DNA of 5,639 nt from Pseudomonadota bacterium. Lineage in GTDB: Bacteria > Pseudomonadota > Alphaproteobacteria > Caulobacterales > Caulobacteraceae. Below, piece by piece: positions 1-4,680 of the stretch (its first letter is position 1; each line of letters starts with the position of its first letter). Made by a program: the position numbers and the translations under genes. Under the pieces are notes generated by a model that was not told the DNA's origin, searched no databases, and worked only from the letters and a program-made list of their open reading frames with translations. The stretch covers positions 1 through 5,639 of the forward strand of contig JAEYTM010000242.1 in assembly GCA_023434015.1 (NCBI GenBank), in the 5' to 3' direction.

Positions 1-1421
1 GCGCCGCCGACCGGCGCCTCGAACTGGAGACCACTTCCTTCGGCGTCCGTGCGCAGCGCGAGTTCGACGGCATCCAGGCCGCGGCGCGGCTGGGCGCCTA
101 CGAGGAGCGCCGCGGCGCGGGCCTGGCCGGCGCACGCTCGGTGGCGTCCGGCGCCTCGGGCGCCTTCACCCTGGCGCGGCCGGCGACGGTCGGCGTCGGC
201 GGCTGGCGGCTGCAGACCTGGGTCCGCGGCAGCGACCTTAAGAATTCGTCCGCAGCGGTGGCGGCGAGACGCGTGGGCACCACCCCGGCCAATGACCAGT
301 ATTCGACGCCCGCCCTGGGCTACGGGGTGAACGCGGCCATCCAGGGCCGGCTGGGCGAGGTCTCGTGGGAGGCCGGCGCCGACGCCCGCTTCACCGACGG
401 TCACGAGAGCGAGCGGTTCCGCTACATGAACGGCTTCACCCGCGGTCGCACGGCGGGGGGCAAGACGTCGGTGGCGGGCATCTATGTGGAGACCGCGCTG
501 GACCGCGATCCCTGGCTGATCACGGGCGGCGTCCGTCTCGACCGCTGGAGCAACACCGACGCCATCCGCCGCGAATGGGATCTCGCCAACAACCAGACCC
601 TGCTGGAACAGACTTCGCCCGACGCTGACGGCGCCACGCCGACCGGCCGTATCGGCATCCGCTACACCCTGACCCCGCAGGTCTGGGTGCGGGGCGCCGC
701 TTACGCCGGTTTCCGTCCGCCGACGTTGAACGAACTGCACCGACCGTTCCGGGTCGGCAACGACATCACCGAGGCCAATGCGTCCTTGAAACCCGAGACC
801 CTGCAGGGCCTGGAGGCCGGGTTCGGCGGCGAGGGCCGGGCGCGTTGGAGCACCACCCTCTTCTACAACGTCATCCAGGACCCCATCGCCAACGTCACCA
901 TCGGCGTTGGTCCGGGGACCTTCCCGACCGCTGGCTTCGTGCCCGCCGGCGGCACGCTCCGCCAGCGTCAGAACGCCGGTGAGATCAGCGCCTGGGGCCT
1001 CGAAGGCGAGGCGACCGGCGACTTCGCCGCGCCGCTCGGCTGGCGCGCGGCATTCTCCTATACCGAAGCTGAGGTGGACGGCGGCTCGTCGGCGCCGCAG
1101 CTGACCGGTTTGCGCCCGGCCCAGACCCCGAAGCTCACCGCCACCGCCGGCCTCGACTGGCAGGCGTCCGAGCGGCTCAGCCTGTCGACCGACCTGCGTT
1201 ATGAGAGCAAGCGCTTCGAAGACGACCTCAACAGCCGCGTGCTGGCGGCGGGCGTGTCGGTCGATGCGCGGGCGGCCTGGCGTCTGACGCCGACGTCGGA
1301 GGTCTATCTGGCGGCCGAGAACCTCGGCAACGAGCGGCTTGAGGTCGGTGAGACCGGCGACGGCACCGAGAGCTACGTCGCGCCGCGGACCTTCCGGCTG
1401 GGCTTCGCCATCCGCCGCTGA
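1..1421 (+). CDS. TonB-dependent outer-membrane receptor, C-terminal beta-barrel part (5' end outside window)
   Basis: The reading frame (first full codon at base 3) is open from the left edge to TGA 1419-1421 and gives 472 residues with no start in the window that must be the true one. The fragment has the alternating polar/aromatic pattern of a beta-barrel. Around residue 237 (base 711) it carries the TonB-dependent receptor barrel signature FRPPTLNELHRPF, followed by the NxSLKPE-type stretch (NASLKPETLQGLEAGF), and later NAGEISAWGLEGE and a final YLAAENLGNE region typical of the last strands. Family knowledge: such receptors import siderophores, cobalamin, sugars or other ligands across the outer membrane using TonB-ExbBD energy. 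The plug domain and TonB box lie outside the window, so the ligand cannot be named. The last strand reads RTFRLGFAIRR and ends in two arginines rather than the usual terminal aromatic residue. The gene overlaps the convergent topoisomerase gene by 49 bases. The family call is firm; the substrate is unknown. Confidence 0.93.
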   Translation, partial: AADRRLELETTSFGVRAQREFDGIQAAARLGAYEERRGAGLAGARSVASGASGAFTLARPATVGVGGWRLQTWVRGSDLKNSSAAVAARRVGTTPANDQYSTPALGYGVNAAIQGRLGEVSWEAGADARFTDGHESERFRYMNGFTRGRTAGGKTSVAGIYVETALDRDPWLITGGVRLDRWSNTDAIRREWDLANNQTLLEQTSPDADGATPTGRIGIRYTLTPQVWVRGAAYAGFRPPTLNELHRPFRVGNDITEANASLKPETLQGLEAGFGGEGRARWSTTLFYNVIQDPIANVTIGVGPGTFPTAGFVPAGGTLRQRQNAGEISAWGLEGEATGDFAAPLGWRAAFSYTEAEVDGGSSAPQLTGLRPAQTPKLTATAGLDWQASERLSLSTDLRYESKRFEDDLNSRVLAAGVSVDARAAWRLTPTSEVYLAAENLGNERLEVGETGDGTESYVAPRTFRLGFAIRR

Positions 1422-2473
1422 TCCCTGGCAGGTTTCTGCGCTTCCTCCCGCACCTGCTCGAGGAAGCGCAGGACCGCCAGTTCGAAGGCGCGCTCGCTGC
1501 CCGCCGCCTTCAGGGGCAGGACGCCCTCGGCATAGGCGTTCAGCACGGCCGGGTGGATGTAGGCGCTGCGGCAGACAGCGGCGGTGTTGCCGAGGATGCC
1601 GGCCACGGCCTTGACGCAGGTATTGATGTTCCGCTTCGCCTCGGCGGCGGTTTCGCAGCGGCCCTGCAGCGCCAGGGCTCTTGCCGCTGAGACAGTGCCG
1701 GCCCAGGTGCGGAAGTCCTTGGCCGAGAAGTCCTCACCCAGAACATCGCGCAGGTAGGCGTTGACGTCCGCCGACTCGACGGCGTGCTGCCGGCCCGCCT
1801 CGTCGACGTACTGGAAAAGCCGCTGGCCCGGCAGGTCCTGGCAGGCCTTGACGATGCGCGCCAGCCGGCGGTCCTGGAAGCCGGTTCGGTGCATCTTGCC
1901 GCTCTTCCCGCGGAATTCGAAGGCCGCGCCGGCCCAGTCGACCCGGGCGTGGCGGTCACGCAGGGTGGTCAGGCCGAAGCTCTTGTTGGTCTTGGCGTAT
2001 TCCTCATTGCCGACCCGGATCAGGGTGATCTCCATCACCCGCAGCACCGCGGCCAGCACCTTGTCCTGCGGCAGGCCGCGCCGCCTGAGGTCGGCGTCTA
2101 TGCGGGCGCGCAGTCGCGGCAGAGCGCGGCCAAAGGCGATGACCCGGTCGTACTTGTGGCTGTCGCGCACCTGCCGCCAGGCGTCGTGGTAGCGATACTG
2201 CTTGCGGCCCTTCTGGTCGCGGCCGACCGCCTGCAGATGGCCTTTCGGATCGGGGCTGATCCAGACGTCGGTCCAGGCCGGCGGGATCGCCAGGCGGGCG
2301 AGGCGCTCCAGCCTCGCCGCGTCGCTGATCGGCCTGCCGTCGGGACCGCGGTAGTCGAAGCCGCTTCGCCGGGTGATCCGGACGATGCCGGGGTCCTGGT
2401 CGGTGACGTAGCGCAGGCCCGCCGCCGCCACGTCTGCGGCAGAGCCCGCAGGGTCTGAGGGAGCCTCGCTCAC
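1373..2473 (-). CDS. DNA topoisomerase IB (bacterial, poxvirus-like)
   Basis: This type IB topoisomerase relaxes supercoils by nicking one strand through a 3'-phosphotyrosine. From GTG 2473-2471 to TAG 1375-1373 it is 366 residues, a normal length for bacterial TopIB. The N-terminal domain has the family stretch IPPAWTDVWISPDPKGHLQAVGRDQKGRKQYRYH (written here in part: PPAWTDVW at about 64-71, KGRKQYRYH at 88-96). Catalytic candidates are Arg153 (LIRVGNEEY), Lys190 (FRGKSGK), Arg255 (KDFRTW), Asn296 (GNTAAV) and the nucleophile Tyr305 (CRSAYIHP). Their spacing of 37, 65, 41 and 9 residues matches, from memory, the Deinococcus radiodurans enzyme, which also has Asn where vaccinia has His. The C-terminal tail is basic (KPSRKVRG). 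The start is uncertain: the frame stays open far upstream, but homology begins near residue 20, and this GTG is the nearest upstream start. It has no clear Shine-Dalgarno, and it overlaps the stop of a short leader ORF. The gene is divergent from rlmJ and convergent with the receptor gene. Confidence 0.93.
   Translation of the reverse strand: MSEAPSDPAGSAADVAAAGLRYVTDQDPGIVRITRRSGFDYRGPDGRPISDAARLERLARLAIPPAWTDVWISPDPKGHLQAVGRDQKGRKQYRYHDAWRQVRDSHKYDRVIAFGRALPRLRARIDADLRRRGLPQDKVLAAVLRVMEITLIRVGNEEYAKTNKSFGLTTLRDRHARVDWAGAAFEFRGKSGKMHRTGFQDRRLARIVKACQDLPGQRLFQYVDEAGRQHAVESADVNAYLRDVLGEDFSAKDFRTWAGTVSAARALALQGRCETAAEAKRNINTCVKAVAGILGNTAAVCRSAYIHPAVLNAYAEGVLPLKAAGSERAFELAVLRFLEQVREEAQKPARDQRRMAKPSRKVRGAT
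1436..1471. repeat. Perfect 12-bp inverted repeat just past the receptor stop, inside the topoisomerase gene
   Basis: CTGCGCTTCCTC (1436-1447) and GAGGAAGCGCAG (1460-1471) are exact reverse complements around a 12-base loop. It begins 15 bases after the receptor TGA (1419-1421), where a transcription-end structure would be expected. It also lies within topoisomerase codons for RFLEQVREEAQ. No T run follows on the plus strand (next bases GACCGCC) nor on the minus strand (AAACC), so it is not a textbook intrinsic terminator. It may stabilise the receptor mRNA 3' end or help end transcription with another factor. Confidence 0.6.
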
Positions 2474-2520
2474 GGGGTGCCGGCGGACCGGATCGTGGAC
2501 GGAATGGCGCGGAACGTCAT
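2470..2520 (-). CDS. Possible 16-aa leader ORF coupled to the topoisomerase IB start
   Basis: On the minus strand ATG 2520-2518 opens a 16-codon frame (MTFRAIPSTIRSAGTP) ending at TGA 2472-2470. The sequence AGGGAG lies about 8 bases before the ATG, a good ribosome-binding site, whereas the topoisomerase GTG has none that I can see. The TGA overlaps the topoisomerase GTG as GTGA, the arrangement used for translational coupling. The peptide shows no recognisable motif, so any role would be positional. It could equally be a chance ORF, or its ATG could have been the topoisomerase start before a frame change. This is inference from layout only. Confidence 0.35.
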   Translation of the reverse strand: MTFRAIPSTIRSAGTP

Positions 2521-2540
2521 AGAGGGGTCTCCCTGGGCCT

Positions 2541-2560
2541 GTGCGGCAACGTGGCCGCAC
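2541..2560. repeat. 7-bp perfect inverted repeat in the divergent topoisomerase/rlmJ intergenic region
   Basis: GTGCGGC (2541-2547) and GCCGCAC (2554-2560) are exact reverse complements separated by AACGTG. The repeat sits between the topoisomerase leader ATG (2520) and the rlmJ start (2594), where promoters for both genes should lie. It could be an operator or an RNA hairpin in either 5' leader. There is no T tract after either arm, so it is not a classic terminator. In DNA this GC-rich a 7-bp stem can arise by chance. I see no convincing -35/-10 pair in the 120-base gap for either direction. Confidence 0.4.
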
Positions 2561-2573
2561 GGCGCCGGTTCCT

Positions 2574-2587
2574 GTCCTCGGGAGGAC
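2574..2587 (+). promoter_or_regulatory. rlmJ ribosome-binding site inside a short hairpin
   Basis: The Shine-Dalgarno GGGAGGA (2580-2586) lies 7 bases before TTG 2594 and decides the rlmJ start. It is also the right half of a small inverted repeat: GTCCT (2574-2578) pairs with AGGAC (2583-2587) around a CGGG loop, so the purine-rich core could be masked in the mRNA. The site call is firm; the idea that the hairpin limits translation is inference. Confidence 0.6.
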
Positions 2588-2593
2588 GTCCGC

Positions 2594-3424
2594 TTGAACT
2601 ACCGTCACGCCTTCCACGCGGGAAACTTCGCCGACCTGGTGAAGCACGCCGGCCTGCTGCACCTGCTGCGGCCGCTGACGGCGGACGCCAGCCCCCTGAC
2701 GGTCATCGACACCCATGCCGGACGGGGCCTTTACGACATCGGCGGCGCCGAGGCGCGGCGGTCCGGCGAGGCCGAGGCGGGGATCGTCCGGCTGATGGCG
2801 GCGACCGACGCGCCGGCGGAGTTCGCGCCCCTGATCGGGGCGGTGAAGGCGCTCAACACCGGACGCGAGGTGCGGCGCTATCCAGGCTCGCCCTGGCTGA
2901 TCGCCGAGGCCCTGCGGGCCGGCGACCGTTACCTCGCCTGCGAGCTGCGGCCCGAGGAGCACGGCGCGCTGAAGGCCCTGATGAAGGATCACGCCAATGT
3001 CGCAACCCTCTGCGCGGACGGGTACGAGGCGGCGGTGGAGCGCTGCCCGGCGAAGGGCCCGGTGCTGGTTCTGATCGACCCGCCGTTCGAGCGCCCTGAC
3101 GATTACCGACGGATCGTGGAGACGGTCGTGCAGGTCCGCCGTCGCAACGCCCAGGCGCAACTGCTGATCTGGCTGCCGCTGAAGGACCTGGAGACCTTCG
3201 ACGCCTTCCTGCGCGATCTGGAGGACGAAGCCCCCGCGCCGATCCTCGCGGCCGAGACCCGCATGCGGCCGCTGACCGACCCCATGAAGATGAACGGCTG
3301 CGCCCTGGTGCTGGTCGGCGGACCGACCGCCATGGCGGCACCGCTGGAGGCCGTCTGCAACTGGACCGCCGCCCGGTTGGGGCAGGAGGGCTCGGCCCGG
3401 ATCTACGGCGTTCCGTCATCATAA
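2594..3424 (+). CDS. rlmJ: 23S rRNA (adenine(2030)-N6)-methyltransferase RlmJ
   Basis: The product is 276 residues, close to the E. coli enzyme (about 280), and methylates N6 of A2030 in 23S rRNA using S-adenosylmethionine. The N-terminus MNYRHAFHAGNFADLVKH (residues 1-18) is the family signature. A SAM-binding DTHAGRGLYD segment follows at 39-48, then RYPGSP at 95-100. The N6-adenine methyltransferase motif IV appears as DPPF at 162-165 (Asp162), where E. coli RlmJ has DPPY; Phe is accepted at this place in the wider family. MNGCALVLVGG (233-243) is the conserved C-terminal strand. The start is TTG 2594, chosen because it puts the signature at residue 1 and has GGGAGGA 7 bases upstream; the frame is open upstream but not homologous. 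The stop is TAA 3422-3424. It is the first gene of a rightward group and divergent from the topoisomerase gene. Confidence 0.95.
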   Translation: MNYRHAFHAGNFADLVKHAGLLHLLRPLTADASPLTVIDTHAGRGLYDIGGAEARRSGEAEAGIVRLMAATDAPAEFAPLIGAVKALNTGREVRRYPGSPWLIAEALRAGDRYLACELRPEEHGALKALMKDHANVATLCADGYEAAVERCPAKGPVLVLIDPPFERPDDYRRIVETVVQVRRRNAQAQLLIWLPLKDLETFDAFLRDLEDEAPAPILAAETRMRPLTDPMKMNGCALVLVGGPTAMAAPLEAVCNWTAARLGQEGSARIYGVPSS

Positions 3425-3432
3425 ATTCGCGG

Positions 3433-3468
3433 GTGCGAAGCAGCGAACCGTGATATGCTGCATCGCAC
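3433..3468. repeat. 12-bp near-perfect inverted repeat after rlmJ
   Basis: GTGCGAAGCAGC (3433-3444) and GCTGCATCGCAC (3457-3468) are reverse complements at 11 of 12 positions, with a single A-A mismatch (3439/3462) and a 12-base loop. The repeat starts 9 bases after the rlmJ stop. No T run follows (the next bases are AATCGAG), so it is not a standard intrinsic terminator. It may be an mRNA 3'-end hairpin for rlmJ, or an operator for the next gene. A possible extended -10 box, TGATATGCT (3451-3459), runs from the loop into the right arm, but I see no good -35. Confidence 0.6.
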
Positions 3469-3488
3469 AATCGAGACAGGAGCCGGCC

Positions 3489-3974
3489 ATGGTGTTTGCG
3501 ACTGAGACGAGCGGACTTCCCAACATCGAGATCAGGCCCGAGACGCTGGCGCGGCTGCCGGTGGGCGCTGCGTCGCCGCTGTGGGGCTTCTACGCCACCG
3601 CGGCGCTGTCCGGCGTGGCCTATTGGTGGATGACCCAATGGACCCGCCCGGTGAACCTGGAGGCGCTGTTCGGCGCGGCGACGGCGCCCGCAGTCCCGGC
3701 CTTCGAAGCCGCGGAGGCGCTTTCCGAGGCGGTGGCGGAAGTCGTTGTCCCCGACCTGCCGGTCGAGCCCGTGGGCGGCGAGGCGGCCCCGATCGCGCCG
3801 GTGGTCGCCACGGAGGCGTCGGTCGCCGAACTGGCCGAGACCGCCGCCGAGACCGCCACGGAGGCGACTGAAGAGATCGTCTCGGCGGCGCGGCCCGAGC
3901 CGCCACCCGCGCCCGAACGCCGGCCGGCCCCTGCGCGGCCCAGGGTCCCTCCGGAAAGCTCGCGGCCCGCCTGA
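3489..3974 (+). CDS. Unrecognised small membrane-anchored protein with Ala/Pro/Glu-rich tail
   Basis: I do not recognise this 161-residue protein. Its start is ATG 3489, with AGGAG (3478-3482) 6 bases before it; a longer frame from ATG 3450 is possible but lacks such a site. Residues 1-29 are polar (ETSGLPNIEIRPETLARLPVG in part). Residues 30-49 form one hydrophobic, aromatic segment with WG, YWW and MTQW, which fits a single membrane span with no signal-peptidase site evident. From about 63 to the end the chain is Ala/Pro/Glu/Val-rich, including a short degenerate repeat AETAAETATEATEE (116-129) and a Pro/Arg-rich basic end (135-161), and is probably disordered. This layout resembles a membrane tether or linker, but no partner can be named. 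It lies 64 bases after rlmJ and 38 bases before a sugar transferase gene on the same strand. Composition and strand support a real gene; function is unknown. Confidence 0.75.
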   Translation: MVFATETSGLPNIEIRPETLARLPVGAASPLWGFYATAALSGVAYWWMTQWTRPVNLEALFGAATAPAVPAFEAAEALSEAVAEVVVPDLPVEPVGGEAAPIAPVVATEASVAELAETAAETATEATEEIVSAARPEPPPAPERRPAPARPRVPPESSRPA

Positions 3975-4003
3975 CTCGCGGCGGCTTGGCGCGCGCCCGC
4001 GAG
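3975..4003 (+). repeat. Inverted repeat masking the sugar-transferase ribosome-binding site
   Basis: CTCGCGG (3975-3981) begins immediately after the TGA of the preceding gene and is the exact reverse complement of CCGCGAG (3997-4003), with a 15-base loop. The right arm covers most of GAGG (4001-4004), the only plausible Shine-Dalgarno for the ATG at 4013. No T tract follows, so an intrinsic terminator is unlikely. In RNA it could make sugar-transferase translation depend on ribosomes finishing the upstream gene. The GC-rich background weakens the case. Confidence 0.45.
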
Positions 4004-4012
4004 GCGCCCTAA

Positions 4013-4609
4013 ATGCGGCGCAAGCCGCAGGGGAGCCGCCGGACCATTTTGAAGCGTGCGTTTGACATCGCGGTGGCCCTGGCCGGTCTGCTGACGCTCT
4101 GGCCGATGCTGCTGGCCCTGGCCGTCGCCGTGCGGCTGGAGAGTCCGGGCCCGGTGCTTCACTGGTCGCGCCGCGTCGGCCGCTACAACCGCATCTTCCG
4201 GATGCCGAAGCTGCGCACCATGCGTATCGGTGCGCCGAACGTGGCCACTCACCTGTTGCCCGACGCCGGCGACTGGGTGACGCCGCTGGGCCGCTTCCTG
4301 CGTCGCAGCAGCCTCGATGAACTGCCGCAGTTGTGGAGCGTCCTGATCGGCGACATGAGCCTCGTCGGGCCACGCCCCGCGCTGTTCAACCAGGACGACC
4401 TGGTGGCGCTGCGCACGGCCGCGGGGGTGGACCGGCTGCGGCCCGGCGTGACCGGCTGGGCGCAGGTGAACGGCCGCGACGAGCTGCCGATCCCGCGCAA
4501 GGCCGAGCTCGATCGTGAATACCTGGAGCGTATGTCCCTGGTCTTCGACCTGAAGATCATCGCCGCCACGGCCCGTGCGGCCCTCTCGGGACGCGGCGTC
4601 GTCCATTAG
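4013..4609 (+). CDS. Bacterial sugar transferase (small, PglC-like monotopic phosphoglycosyl transferase)
   Basis: This 198-residue enzyme belongs to the bacterial sugar transferase family. These enzymes move a phospho-sugar from a nucleotide sugar to undecaprenyl phosphate at the inner-membrane cytoplasmic face, the first step of O-antigen, capsule or exopolysaccharide assembly. KRAFDIAVALAGLL (14-27) opens a hydrophobic re-entrant helix (about 16-40) with Pro31 near its middle, as in PglC. RRVGRYNRIFRMPKLRTM (53-70) matches the family's RxGxxxxxFxxxKxRTM block. SLDELPQLWSVLIGDMSLVGPRP (100-122, shown by key residues Asp102-Glu103 and GPRP) holds the catalytic Asp-Glu dyad. RPGVTGWAQVNGR (143-155) and the final DLKII complete the domain. 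The length is that of the minimal catalytic form, without the extra N-terminal helices and CoA-binding-like domain of WcaJ/PssY types. ATG 4013 is chosen because the frame offers nothing better; GAGG at 4001 is a weak ribosome site. No other glycan genes are visible, so the sugar and polymer are unknown. Confidence 0.94.
   Translation: MRRKPQGSRRTILKRAFDIAVALAGLLTLWPMLLALAVAVRLESPGPVLHWSRRVGRYNRIFRMPKLRTMRIGAPNVATHLLPDAGDWVTPLGRFLRRSSLDELPQLWSVLIGDMSLVGPRPALFNQDDLVALRTAAGVDRLRPGVTGWAQVNGRDELPIPRKAELDREYLERMSLVFDLKIIAATARAALSGRGVVH
4014..4029 (+). promoter_or_regulatory. GCAA-tetraloop hairpin on the sugar-transferase start codon
   Basis: TGCGGC (4014-4019) and GCCGCA (4024-4029) form a perfect 6-bp stem closed by GCAA, a GNRA tetraloop that is unusually stable in RNA. 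The stem includes two bases of the ATG (4013-4015), so the start codon itself would be partly paired. The bases also encode the first residues MRRKPQ, so coding constraint is an alternative explanation. Seen in sequence; regulatory role inferred. Confidence 0.45.
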
Positions 4610-4680
4610 TCCGCTCGCGGAACTCGACCACCGGGGCCGGACGTTGTTGCTGGCGGCGGGGTTCCGTGGAGCGAGATCGG

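Noticed and set aside
49..330. Separate small gene inside the receptor region
   Set aside because: It is a +1 shadow frame with Arg/Ala/Pro-rich product; the receptor frame is continuous through it.
1436..1480. Classic intrinsic terminator for the receptor gene
   Set aside because: The stem is perfect, but no T-rich run follows on either strand; kept only as an inverted repeat.
1784..2458. Plus-strand open frame of 224 codons opposite the topoisomerase
   Set aside because: The minus strand here encodes intact catalytic motifs in order; the plus frame shows no motif and no ribosome site.
2477..2593. Extended rlmJ start at GTG 2477
   Set aside because: The family signature begins at TTG 2594, which has a strong ribosome site; the extra 39 residues are not family-like and cover the inverted repeats.
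2474..3160. Upstream extension of the topoisomerase frame by 229 codons
   Set aside because: It would run antisense through the first two thirds of rlmJ and has no resemblance to the topoisomerase family, whose homology begins just after GTG 2473.
2853..4373. Minus-strand open frame of 506 codons, Arg/Gly/Pro-rich
   Set aside because: It spans rlmJ, an intergenic gap and parts of two other genes on the opposite strand; the low-complexity product is typical of GC-rich shadow frames.
3620..4606. Long minus-strand open frame of 328 codons opposite the unknown protein and sugar transferase
   Set aside because: It is antisense to a clearly recognised sugar transferase, its composition is that of a complementary GC-rich frame, and it shows no domain.
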